From NCBI GenBank assembly GCA_964395975.1, contig CAYNBZ010000043.1, positions 1 through 19,939 on the forward strand: 19,939 bases of DNA. Reading direction: 5' to 3'. The first letter of the stretch is position 1. Every line of letters begins with the position of its first letter. Of this stretch, positions 6,553 through 13,628 are shown one piece after another. A program made the position numbers and the translations under genes. This DNA is from Avimuribaculum sp964395975 (lineage in GTDB: Bacteria > Bacteroidota > Bacteroidia > Bacteroidales > Muribaculaceae). The notes beneath the pieces were generated by a model. The model was not told the DNA's origin and did no database searches. It saw only the letters and a program-made list of their open reading frames with translations.

Positions 6553-6766
6553 AATCCTAATTTTTTGTTGCAAAATTACCTTGTGTAGAGCTGTTGTGAT
6601 GTATGTAAACCGCAGCAGACCGGTGCAATCGAACCTGCCGCAGGACTTTTTCGTCCCCAAAGCCTCTAAAAACCTGTGCAAGTGACGTTTTTACCCCGCT
6701 TTACCGTACTCTTCCGTGCCGTTACCACACCCATCTTTGAAACCTATTAAAAAGCAATATATGAGA
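6553..6766. other. Spacer between recombinase remnant and lpxB
   Basis: About 210 bp containing the remnant's promoter box TAATTTTG (minus strand, 6579-6572) and otherwise no ORF, tRNA or clear terminator. A stretch resembling a T loop (GGTTCGATTGC on the minus strand near 6630) does not fold into a tRNA arm. Confidence 0.4.
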
Positions 6767-7927
6767 TTAGTTGTTTCTTTTGTTCAAGTAATCTACAAGC
6801 TTACGAGCAGCGGTGGCGGTGCAGTCGTTCGTGCCGAGACGTGTCATCATTCGCCTATATCCGGCAAGCATGTCACGGCGTTGGGGCGTGTCGTTGAGCA
6901 ATGCATCTAACGTTTGAGCTATCGACTGTCGGTCGCAAAAGTGCAGCAACAATTCGGCAAGTATAGGTTCGTCGGCTATCAGGTTGGGCAGCGAAACATA
7001 CTTCACCTTCAGCAAGCGTTTATACCAGTTATATACATGTTTGCTGCCATTCATGCGGTAACACACCACTTGCGGAGTACCGAGTATGGCGGTTTCGAGT
7101 GTCGCTGTGCCTGATGTCACTACTGCCGCACGTGCATGTGCCACAAGTTCAAAAGACTGTCCGAAAAGTATTTTCACCGTGTCGGCATTGTTAAAACTGC
7201 TGTTATGTAAAATTGTGCGGTATTCGTTTTCATCGATGTTGGGTGCACCGCCAATCACCATTTGGTATTGTGGAAAAGTGGCGCAGGCAGCAACCATTTC
7301 CGGCAGGTTGTCTCGTATCTCTTTATGCCTTGATCCCGGCAATATGGCTATGATGGGCTTAGATGCGTCGAGTGTGTTGTTTTGCTTGAATTGCTGTTCC
7401 GTGGTAAAGCTTCTGCGAGCCTCTGCTATTTCTTTAACCGTTGGATTGCCCACGTATTCCACATTATAGTTGTGGCGCGCATAGAACTCGGTTTCGAAAG
7501 GAAGTATTGAATACAATTCGGCAATGTACTGTTTGATTTGTTTCACGCGATACTCTTTCCATGCCCACACTTTTGGTGATATGAAATAGAATGCAGGAAT
7601 ATTACGCTTATAGGCGTATTTGGCAACTTTAAGGTTGAACGACGGATAGTCAACAAGCACCACGGCATCGGGATGCCATCGGTCGATTTGCTGCTTGGCA
7701 ATATTCAAGAATCCTGCAATCTGACCGATATGTTTCAGCACTTCGATGAATCCCATGAATGCCATTTCGCGATAATGTACGATAGGGGGACAACCTGCGG
7801 CTTTGGCCATCAGATCACCTCCGAAAAATGTGAATTCGGCATTACTGTCGCATCTCTTTATGGCCTCGATTAGCTGTCCGGCATGAATGTCACCCGAGGC
7901 CTCTCCCGCTATCAAAAAATATTTCAT
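6767..7927 (-). CDS. lpxB: Lipid-A-disaccharide synthase
   Basis: 386 aa from the ATG at 7927. LpxB is a GT19 glycosyltransferase that joins UDP-2,3-diacylglucosamine and lipid X (2,3-diacylglucosamine 1-phosphate) to form the lipid A disaccharide at the cytosolic face of the inner membrane. Evidence: the N-terminal GEASGDIHAG motif, FMGFIEVL, YFISPKVWAW, the NPTVKE and ILPGSRHKEI region, and SGTATLET with PQVVCYR. An in-frame TTG at 7951 would add eight residues, but it overlaps the -7 box TATATTTG and the family starts at MKYFLIAGE, so the ATG is right. It is divergent from def, and no other lipid A gene is adjacent. Confidence 0.97.
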   Translation of the reverse strand: MKYFLIAGEASGDIHAGQLIEAIKRCDSNAEFTFFGGDLMAKAAGCPPIVHYREMAFMGFIEVLKHIGQIAGFLNIAKQQIDRWHPDAVVLVDYPSFNLKVAKYAYKRNIPAFYFISPKVWAWKEYRVKQIKQYIAELYSILPFETEFYARHNYNVEYVGNPTVKEIAEARRSFTTEQQFKQNNTLDASKPIIAILPGSRHKEIRDNLPEMVAACATFPQYQMVIGGAPNIDENEYRTILHNSSFNNADTVKILFGQSFELVAHARAAVVTSGTATLETAILGTPQVVCYRMNGSKHVYNWYKRLLKVKYVSLPNLIADEPILAELLLHFCDRQSIAQTLDALLNDTPQRRDMLAGYRRMMTRLGTNDCTATAARKLVDYLNKRNN

Positions 7928-7948
7928 TGCAAAATGATAACTTTCTTG

Positions 7949-7980
7949 CAAATATAAGAAACTGTTTTGAATCGAAGAAA
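7949..7980 (-). promoter_or_regulatory. lpxB promoter
   Basis: The minus-strand -7 box TATATTTG (7956-7949) has TTTC, one mismatch from TTTG, 20 nt upstream (7980-7977). Start of transcription near 7942 leaves a leader of about 15 nt before the ATG at 7927. This also rules out the upstream TTG start. Confidence 0.65.
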
Positions 7981-8247
7981 TTCAAGATGCCGCCATGACG
8001 GTAGGTAGCAGGTTGTTTTTGACAATATTTTTATATTGTATATGTCTGTCATGCAATGTAAACGGCAATGGGGCAAGGACGTGTTGGGCAGTTACCGTAC
8101 GTTGGTGAAACATACGGTAATGGCTGATAAGTTATATGGCTCATTTTCTCAGTAGGATTTTGTCCGCTACATTCGTCAAGGAGTAATTAATGTTGTTTTT
8201 GCCTTGATAATCAATGATATGTCACTATGTGTAAGCATATTGTAGCA
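7981..8247. other. lpxB-def divergent spacer with two inverted repeats
   Basis: ACAATAT/ATATTGT (8022-8039, 4-nt loop) and TTACCGTA/TACGGTAA (8092-8120, 13-nt loop) are perfect inverted repeats in an otherwise featureless spacer. A 37-codon plus-strand frame (8042-8155, starting MSVMQCKRQW) crosses the second repeat and has no promoter match. It is probably chance. Confidence 0.45.
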
Positions 8248-8279
8248 TTTGTCTATTTCAATGGGAATGATTATTTTTG
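8248..8279 (+). promoter_or_regulatory. def-ettA operon promoter
   Basis: TTTG (8248-8251), a 20-nt spacer and TATTTTTG (8272-8279) reproduce the Bacteroidota housekeeping promoter exactly. Transcription would begin near 8286, giving a leader of about 45 nt before def. Confidence 0.85.
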
Positions 8280-8330
8280 CAAGGAGTATATAATTCTTTG
8301 TGTTAATAAGAATATCCAAGTAATTAAAAA

Positions 8331-8897
8331 ATGATACTTCCTATTTATTTGTATGGGCATCCTGTGTTGAGGAAAGTTTCACCTGACATTACGCCCGATT
8401 TCCCGAATCTACATGATTTGGTAGAGAATATGAAAGCTACTATGTATGCATCTGATGGTATAGGGATTGCTGCTCCGCAAGTTGGCGTGACGGCTCGTGT
8501 GGTGTATATCGATGCATCGGTCTTATCGGATACATTTCCCGAACTTGAAGGTAAAAAATGTGTGTTGATAAATCCTCATATAGAAATATTGGAAGACGGT
8601 GAAAAAATTTCGCGAGAGGAAGGATGCCTCAGTTTACCGGGAATACATGAGCCGGTGAGTAGAATCGAGAAGATTCACATCTCCTATGTTGATGAGCAAT
8701 TTAATCCGCATGATGAGGTTGTTAGCGGATACCTTGCACGAGTGATGCAGCACGAGTGTGACCACTTGGACGCAAAACTCTTTATCGACCATCTGTCGCC
8801 TATACGCAAGCAGTTGATAAGGGGAAAACTGAATAATATAATCAAGGGTAATGTGAAGTGCGATTACCGGACCAAAGGATACAAGAAAACTAAATAA
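8331..8897 (+). CDS. def: Peptide deformylase
   Basis: 188 aa. This cytosolic metalloenzyme removes the formyl group from the N-terminal Met of nascent proteins. All three family motifs are present. They are GIGIAAPQVG (43-52), EGCLS (97-101, Cys99 metal ligand) and QHECDH (140-145, His141 and His145 ligands with Glu142 as catalytic base). The length is usual for Bacteroidota deformylases. It follows a consensus promoter and is separated from ettA by 10 nt, so the two form an operon joining protein maturation and translation control. In many Bacteroidales a TPR gene or a Holliday resolvase gene is nearby, but not here. Confidence 0.97.
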   Translation: MILPIYLYGHPVLRKVSPDITPDFPNLHDLVENMKATMYASDGIGIAAPQVGVTARVVYIDASVLSDTFPELEGKKCVLINPHIEILEDGEKISREEGCLSLPGIHEPVSRIEKIHISYVDEQFNPHDEVVSGYLARVMQHECDHLDAKLFIDHLSPIRKQLIRGKLNNIIKGNVKCDYRTKGYKKTK

Positions 8898-8907
8898 AAA
8901 TGCAGGT

Positions 8908-10593
8908 ATGGCTGACGAGAAGAAAGTAATATTTTCGATGGTAGGTGTAAACAAGATTTATCCGCCGCAAAAACAAGTACTGAAAAACATATATTTGTCA
9001 TTCTTTTATGGTGCCAAAATAGGAATTATCGGACTTAATGGTGCAGGGAAATCAACACTGTTGAAAATCATAGCAGGCATCGACAAGCAATATCAAGGCG
9101 ATGTGGTGTTTGCACCCGGTTATTCGGTCGGCTATCTTGAGCAGGATCCTAAGCTTGATGCAGACAAGACTGTGAAAGAAGTAGTACAGGAGGGATTAAA
9201 GCATATTACTGATCTGCTTGCTGAATATGATCGTGTAAATGAGAGTTTTGCTGATCCGGAGGTACTTGAAAATCCTGATAAAATGGATGCCTTGCTGGCT
9301 CGGCAGGCTGAATTGCAGAATAAACTCGATGCCGTAGATGCATGGAACATTGATAACAAACTCGACCGTGCAATGGATGCATTGTGTTGTCCGCCTGAAG
9401 ATCAAACGATAAAAACACTGTCGGGAGGTGAGCGTCGCCGTGTGGCTTTATGTAGGTTGTTGTTACAGCAACCTGATGTGCTGTTGCTTGATGAACCTAC
9501 CAATCACCTTGACGCAGAATCGATAGATTGGCTTGAACAACATTTGCAGCAGTATGCTGGTACGGTTATAGCTATTACTCACGACCGATATTTCCTCGAC
9601 CATGTAGCCGGTTGGATTCTTGAATTGGACCGAGGCGAGGGCATTCCATGGAAAGGTAATTATTCGTCATGGCTCGAACAGAAGACTCGCCGTATGGCTC
9701 AGGAAGAGAAGCAGGCAAGCAAACGACGCAAGACATTGGAACGAGAGCTTGAATGGATTCATATGGCACCCAAGGCTCGTCAAGCTAAGGGAAAAGCCCG
9801 CTTGTCGAGTTATAACAAATTGCTGAACGAAGACCAGAAAGAAAGAGAAGAAAAGCTCGAAATATTCATACCAAACGGTCCACGTCTCGGAAATAAAGTT
9901 ATAGAAGCAATCGGAGTTGAGAAGGCATATGGAAACAAATTGCTATTTACCAATCTTAATTTTATGCTGCCACCGAATGGAATAGTGGGTGTTATCGGGC
10001 CGAATGGTGCGGGTAAAACCACACTATTTAAATTAATAATGGGCTTGGAACAGCCAGATAAGGGGACGTTTGAGATAGGAGAAACTGTGAAAATTGCGTA
10101 TGTTGACCAAACACACAAGGATTTACTTCCCGACAGTTCAGTGTATGAAGTGATTTCACAGGGCAATGAAACTTTCCGCATGGGTGGTCGTGATGTACAT
10201 GCGCGAGCATATTTGTCGAAATTCAATTTTACAGGAGCAGATCAAGAAAAGAAGATTGCCATGCTTTCAGGGGGGGAGCGTAATCGATTACATCTTGCAA
10301 TGGCATTGAAAGAAGAGGGAAACGTATTGTTGCTCGATGAGCCTACAAATGACATTGATGTCAACACATTGCGGGCTCTCGAAGAAGGGCTTGAAAATTT
10401 TGCGGGTTGTGCCGTTATTATTTCACACGACCGATGGTTTCTCGACCGAATTTGTACTCACATTCTTGCATTTGAGGGCGATAGCCAAGTGTTCTACTTC
10501 CAAGGTTCATATTCTGAATATGAAGAAAACAAGAGGGTGCGTATGGGCAATGTAGAGCCACATCGCATTCGCTACAGGAAAATTATAGTATAA
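8908..10593 (+). CDS. ettA: ABC-F ATPase, energy-dependent translational throttle protein EttA
   Basis: 561 aa with two ABC domains and no membrane segments. Domain 1 has Walker A GLNGAGKS (42-49), signature LSGGE (171-175) and Walker B LLLDEPTNHLD (192-202). Domain 2 has Walker A GPNGAGKT (364-371), signature LSGGE (453-457) and Walker B LLLDEPTNDID (474-484). The arm insertion in domain 1 (about 95-160) and the basic interdomain linker (about 255-320, ending near GPRLGN) match EttA, which binds the ribosomal E site and gates elongation according to ATP/ADP. It lies 10 nt after def, shares that promoter, and ends at a clear terminator. Confidence 0.95.
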   Translation: MADEKKVIFSMVGVNKIYPPQKQVLKNIYLSFFYGAKIGIIGLNGAGKSTLLKIIAGIDKQYQGDVVFAPGYSVGYLEQDPKLDADKTVKEVVQEGLKHITDLLAEYDRVNESFADPEVLENPDKMDALLARQAELQNKLDAVDAWNIDNKLDRAMDALCCPPEDQTIKTLSGGERRRVALCRLLLQQPDVLLLDEPTNHLDAESIDWLEQHLQQYAGTVIAITHDRYFLDHVAGWILELDRGEGIPWKGNYSSWLEQKTRRMAQEEKQASKRRKTLERELEWIHMAPKARQAKGKARLSSYNKLLNEDQKEREEKLEIFIPNGPRLGNKVIEAIGVEKAYGNKLLFTNLNFMLPPNGIVGVIGPNGAGKTTLFKLIMGLEQPDKGTFEIGETVKIAYVDQTHKDLLPDSSVYEVISQGNETFRMGGRDVHARAYLSKFNFTGADQEKKIAMLSGGERNRLHLAMALKEEGNVLLLDEPTNDIDVNTLRALEEGLENFAGCAVIISHDRWFLDRICTHILAFEGDSQVFYFQGSYSEYEENKRVRMGNVEPHRIRYRKIIV

Positions 10594-10612
10594 TCAAAGG
10601 GTCATATAAGTT

Positions 10613-10660
10613 AATCGCCCGACAAGTTTATTATGAATTTGTCGGGCGATTTGTTTGTCT
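10613..10660 (+). terminator. Intrinsic terminator of def-ettA
   Basis: AATCGCCCGACAA (10613-10625) and TTGTCGGGCGATT (10639-10651) form a perfect 13-bp stem with a 13-nt loop, followed by TGTTTGTCT. It begins 20 nt after the ettA stop. Confidence 0.88.
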
Positions 10661-10690
10661 ATTGCAAGGGCATTATTGGGGATCAATTGA

Positions 10691-10933
10691 ATAATAAAAA
10701 GTGAGTTGTAGGTACTAATCCTACAACTCACTCCTATATTTGCCACATCAAAGGATGCGATGAAACTCCGATAATCAGGGTTTGAGGTCTTCCGTCCTTT
10801 GTAATCCGCTGTGTCGCTAAGACAACTCCTTTCGGAGTGCGGCCCGCCATTGGAGTAGAAAGATTGTCTCGGCATTTCATTAAAATTTGATGAGTTTCCC
10901 AATCTACTTTGATGTGGTTTTTTCATCTTTCTG
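10691..10933 (-). ncRNA. Candidate free-standing structured ncRNA (about 240 nt)
   Basis: The unit has its own consensus promoter upstream and an intrinsic terminator at its end, with no gene in between that fits. Nested helices seen directly are P1 CCACAUCAAAG (10917-10907) with CUUUGAUGUGG (10753-10743), 11 bp; P2 GAAACUC (10898-10892) with GAGUUUC (10768-10762), extended by AUCA/UGAU; and P3 GAG..UCUUUC (10870-10858) with GGAAGA.CUC (10793-10784). P4 CCGC (10842-10839) with GCGG (10809-10806) closes a tight three-way junction. That junction holds P5 ACUCC-GAAA-GGAGU (GNRA loop, 10838-10825) and P6 UGUC-UUAGC-GACA (10824-10812), with only two unpaired junction bases. The long rod closed by a terminal helix recalls 6S RNA or the Bacteroidales-1 motif, but I cannot assign it to either by eye. 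Confidence 0.7.
10699..10732 (-). terminator. Intrinsic terminator of the candidate ncRNA
   Basis: On the minus strand AGTGAGTTGTAGG (10732-10720) pairs perfectly with CCTACAACTCACT (10712-10700) around a 7-nt loop, followed directly by TTTTTATTATT. A 13-bp stem plus T run is a strong minus-strand terminator. No protein gene upstream needs it. Confidence 0.88.
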
Positions 10934-10938
10934 TACCG

Positions 10939-10970
10939 CAAATATACTATATTTATTCTTATTTTCCAAA
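10939..10970 (-). promoter_or_regulatory. Consensus promoter of the candidate ncRNA
   Basis: Minus-strand TTTG (10970-10967), a 20-nt spacer and TATATTTG (10946-10939) match the Bacteroidota consensus exactly. The expected start lies near 10931-10934, about 15 nt before the first strand of helix P1. Confidence 0.85.
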
Positions 10971-11203
10971 TGTTGAATAGAAAAATACATGGGTGCAGCC
11001 ACTATTTTTTAATTAAAAAACAGTTCTAAATTCCTTGTTTTTATACTCAAGAAGTATCCGAAGTATCGCTATGGTGTTATATGTTATAATAACAAAAGAA
11101 ACACTTCGGTAGCCTTGACAGCAGTTGGACTTTACAGACTGTAAATTTGATGCTCAGCTTTTAATAATTGATGATAGATAAGGTAGAAATGAAAAATTTT
11201 TAG
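10971..11203. promoter_or_regulatory. Regulatory spacer upstream of spt with a palindrome and tandem repeat
   Basis: No gene is visible. TTTACAG-A-CTGTAAA (11131-11145) is a perfect 15-bp palindrome about 60 bp upstream of the spt -7 box and a good candidate operator. GAAGTATC occurs twice in tandem (11051-11058, 11060-11067), and CCGAAGT (11059-11065) can pair with ACTTCGG (11103-11109). The regulator is unknown. Confidence 0.4.
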
Positions 11204-11211
11204 TATTTTTG
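11204..11211 (+). promoter_or_regulatory. spt promoter -7 box
   Basis: TATTTTTG fits TAnnTTTG and is followed by GCAGC. Transcription would start near 11217, giving a leader of about 77 nt. No TTTG is found at the expected upstream spacing, which could mean regulated or activator-dependent use. Confidence 0.6.
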
Positions 11212-11229
11212 CAGCCTACAATAAGAAGG

Positions 11230-11262
11230 ATGAAACGAAAGTACGAATTTAATTGTAGATAG
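11230..11262 (+). other. Possible 10-codon upstream ORF in the spt leader
   Basis: Preceded by the purine-rich AAGAAGG, ATG at 11230 opens MKRKYEFNCR then TAG. It ends 31 nt before the spt start and lies fully inside the predicted leader. It could be a leader peptide or chance. Confidence 0.25.
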
Positions 11263-11293
11263 TTTATAACATTAAAAGCATAATTGATAAACT

Positions 11294-12481
11294 ATGAAGC
11301 TATTACAAGCTAAACTCTCTCAGTACCAAGAGCCACAGAAAGCCAAGGCATTAGGAATTTACCCCTATTTCCGTAAAATTGAGAGCGAACAGGATACTGA
11401 AGTGTATATAGGAGGCAAGAAAGTATTAATGTTTGGATCCAATAGTTATATGGGTCTGACCAACCATCCTAAAGTTAAAGAGGCTGCAATCGAGGCCATC
11501 AAGAAGTATGGTACAGGTTGTGCCGGTTCTCCTTTCTTGAATGGAACTCTTGATATTCATAAGGACCTTGAAGCTCGTCTTGCCGCTTTTGTCGGGAAAG
11601 AGGATGCCATGATTTATTCGACGGGGTTTGAAGTTAATCTTGGCGTGGTGTCGTGTTTGACAAGTCGTGAGGATTATGTTTTGCTTGATGAGCAGGATCA
11701 TGCTTCTATTATAGAAGGACGTCGCTTGTCATTCTCCACCGCTTATAAATATAAGCATAATGACATGACCTCGCTTGAAACGCAATTGCAAAAATGTTCA
11801 CAAGATAAAGTTAAGTTAATCGTTACCGATGGCGTTTTTTCAATGGAAGGGGATGTAGCAAATCTACCCGAAATTGTGCGTCTTGCTAAAAAATATGATG
11901 CAACGGTCATGGTTGATGAGGCTCACGGTATTGGCGTGTTTGGAAAACAGGGACGAGGTACTTGTGACCATTTCGGGGTCAGTGATGATGTTGACCTTAT
12001 AATGGGTACGTTCAGTAAGTCATTTGCTTCGTTGGGAGGATTTATTGCTTGTGATAAGTCTATTACCAACTATTTGCGCCATCACTCACGTTCTTATATT
12101 TTCACGGCAAGCATTACACCGGCATCTACGGCTGCGGCCAATGCCGCTCTTGATATTATGCTAAACGAGCCTGAACGTCAACAGCACTTATGGGATTTGA
12201 CACACTATGCGCTTGATGGTTTCCGTTCGATGGGATGTGAGATTGGCAATACTTCTACTCCTATTATTCCGTTGTTTATCCGCGATAACAATAAGACATT
12301 TGCCATCACGCGCGATTTAATGAACGAGGGTATATTTGTCAATCCTGTAGTTTCTCCGGCTGTAGCCTCGCATGATACTTTGATACGATTTAGTTTGATG
12401 GCTACACACACCAAGGATCAGGTGACCATTGCGCTTGAGAAGATACATAAGGTGTTCCGTAATTATGGATTGGTGGAATAA
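11294..12481 (+). CDS. spt: Serine palmitoyltransferase
   Basis: 395 aa. This PLP-dependent alpha-oxoamine synthase condenses L-serine with a long-chain acyl-CoA to 3-ketosphinganine, the first step of sphingolipid synthesis, a hallmark of many Bacteroidales. Features: the N-terminal YPYFRKIES, MFGSNSYMGL, HASIIEGRR (His136 stacks on PLP), VDEAHGIG (207-214) and the PLP lysine in GTFSKSFASLGG (Lys242). The size matches the soluble bacterial enzyme. Residue 80 is Pro in GSPFLNGT, where I recall Arg in several family members. Related enzymes (Kbl, BioF) differ at the N-terminus and in sequence around the lysine. Single-gene unit with its own promoter and a hairpin terminator. Confidence 0.92.
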   Translation: MKLLQAKLSQYQEPQKAKALGIYPYFRKIESEQDTEVYIGGKKVLMFGSNSYMGLTNHPKVKEAAIEAIKKYGTGCAGSPFLNGTLDIHKDLEARLAAFVGKEDAMIYSTGFEVNLGVVSCLTSREDYVLLDEQDHASIIEGRRLSFSTAYKYKHNDMTSLETQLQKCSQDKVKLIVTDGVFSMEGDVANLPEIVRLAKKYDATVMVDEAHGIGVFGKQGRGTCDHFGVSDDVDLIMGTFSKSFASLGGFIACDKSITNYLRHHSRSYIFTASITPASTAAANAALDIMLNEPERQQHLWDLTHYALDGFRSMGCEIGNTSTPIIPLFIRDNNKTFAITRDLMNEGIFVNPVVSPAVASHDTLIRFSLMATHTKDQVTIALEKIHKVFRNYGLVE

Positions 12482-12500
12482 TTGAAGAAGACCTGTAAAG

Positions 12501-12547
12501 ACACAATAAGAGATGGGCTGCCCTTGGCAGCCCATCTCTTATTGTGT
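12501..12547. terminator. Bidirectional terminator, 22-bp perfect stem
   Basis: The 22-nt arms at 12501-12522 and 12526-12547 are perfectly complementary with a CTT loop. The core is GATGGGCTGCC/GGCAGCCCATC, flanked by A/T-rich arms that act as the A and U tracts. It lies between the converging spt and menE genes and probably terminates both. Confidence 0.85.
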
Positions 12548-12574
12548 AAATTGAATGATTTGCTTGTTGCATCG

Positions 12575-13627
12575 TCATTTGACGACACTTCTTTTTATTT
12601 TTCCTGAACTTGTTTCGTTAAATTTCTTGACTGCTATGAAGTGGCGTGGAATGGCGTGGGATGGCAATATGCTTTTCATTTGTTCTATAAATGCAGGGTT
12701 GATATCGCCTTCCTTTACTATATCGGCAGGCATTGAGGGATATTCAATTGCAAGTATCACCTCTTCACCCCATTTGTCGGATTTACGCGATGTTATAAAA
12801 AAACGGGAGTGTGGTATCAGTTTTGCAAGTTTTGCTTCAATTTCTTCGGGATAGACTTTCATTCCACCTGTATTGATTACATTGTCTATGCGTCCAAGCC
12901 AATAAAAATGCTTATTGTCTATCAGGTTTACCACGTCATTGGTTATATATCTTGTGATGGAAAATTGCGGTGTATTAATAACCAAGCATCCACGACCGTC
13001 ACATTCAAATGTGGTGTCGCCTATGGCGGTATAAGGATTGTCAGTATTGGCAGACACTTTTGAAAGAGCTATATGGCTGCAAGTTTCGGTCATACCGTAG
13101 GTCTTGTATGCATCGATGCCCCTGTCGGCAAGCCAACGTTCGAGCCGTTCTGGCAGTTGTCCGCCACCGATTATCATCGATTTTATTTTTTCGAGCAATC
13201 CTGGTGTATTTATCATAAATCCCAATTGTGATGGAACGATGGCTATCAAGTCGATGTCAGGACCTGCATAATCTGCCAATGGTTTATTGCTCGGAGTTTC
13301 TTCATATATGTAGGCATCTGCTTCAATGGCACGGACAATCATCATCTTGCCGGCTATATAAGTTGGTGATAGAGGCAAAAAAAGTGTAGAATTGTCGTTT
13401 ATTCCGAAAAATTCGTTTGTTAGCCGAGCTGAATACCTCATGTCGGTTTTCAGTAGTTTTATTTCTTTCGGCACCCCTGTCGAGCCCGATGTGTGAGCGG
13501 TCACATAATCATTTTCGTCCATGAATTCTTCAACGAAATCAGCAAATTCTTTGGAAGAATATTGCCTTATTTCATCGATATTATGGCATTTGTGACCATT
13601 GATTTTGATTTCCATGATATGTGCCAT
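12575..13627 (-). CDS. menE: o-Succinylbenzoate--CoA ligase
   Basis: 350 aa adenylate-forming enzyme that activates o-succinylbenzoate to its CoA thioester in menaquinone synthesis. The ATP P-loop TSGSTGVPK is at 46-54, YGMTETCSH follows, then WLGRIDNVINTGG before KVYPEEIEAKL. The C-terminal catalytic lysine is in SSGKIKR (Lys343). About 100 residues that precede the P-loop in E. coli MenE are missing. A short N-terminus seems usual for Bacteroidota MenE, so this need not be a truncation. It starts 1 nt after the menC stop, indicating translational coupling; an in-frame ATG four codons on is an alternative start. Last gene of the operon. Confidence 0.92.
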   Translation of the reverse strand: MAHIMEIKINGHKCHNIDEIRQYSSKEFADFVEEFMDENDYVTAHTSGSTGVPKEIKLLKTDMRYSARLTNEFFGINDNSTLFLPLSPTYIAGKMMIVRAIEADAYIYEETPSNKPLADYAGPDIDLIAIVPSQLGFMINTPGLLEKIKSMIIGGGQLPERLERWLADRGIDAYKTYGMTETCSHIALSKVSANTDNPYTAIGDTTFECDGRGCLVINTPQFSITRYITNDVVNLIDNKHFYWLGRIDNVINTGGMKVYPEEIEAKLAKLIPHSRFFITSRKSDKWGEEVILAIEYPSMPADIVKEGDINPAFIEQMKSILPSHAIPRHFIAVKKFNETSSGKIKRSVVK

Positions 13628-13628
13628 A

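Noticed and set aside
6600..6660. tRNA-like fragment (GGTTCGATTGC on the minus strand)
   Set aside because: The flanking bases do not form a T stem or acceptor stem, so an att-type tRNA remnant is not supported.
7925..7951. TTG start of lpxB at 7951
   Set aside because: It overlaps the TATATTTG promoter box and adds residues not seen in the family; the ATG at 7927 fits.
8042..8155. 37-codon plus-strand ORF in the lpxB-def spacer
   Set aside because: No promoter match or recognisable signal, and it crosses a perfect inverted repeat. Probably chance.
10743..10917. Retron msr-msd RNA (long closing a1/a2-like helix)
   Set aside because: No reverse transcriptase or effector gene lies nearby, and the RNA ends in its own terminator.
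10594..10941. 115-codon minus-strand ORF ahead of ettA's end
   Set aside because: It crosses two intrinsic terminator hairpins and the helices of the candidate ncRNA, and no domain is recognisable. An RNA gene explains the region better.
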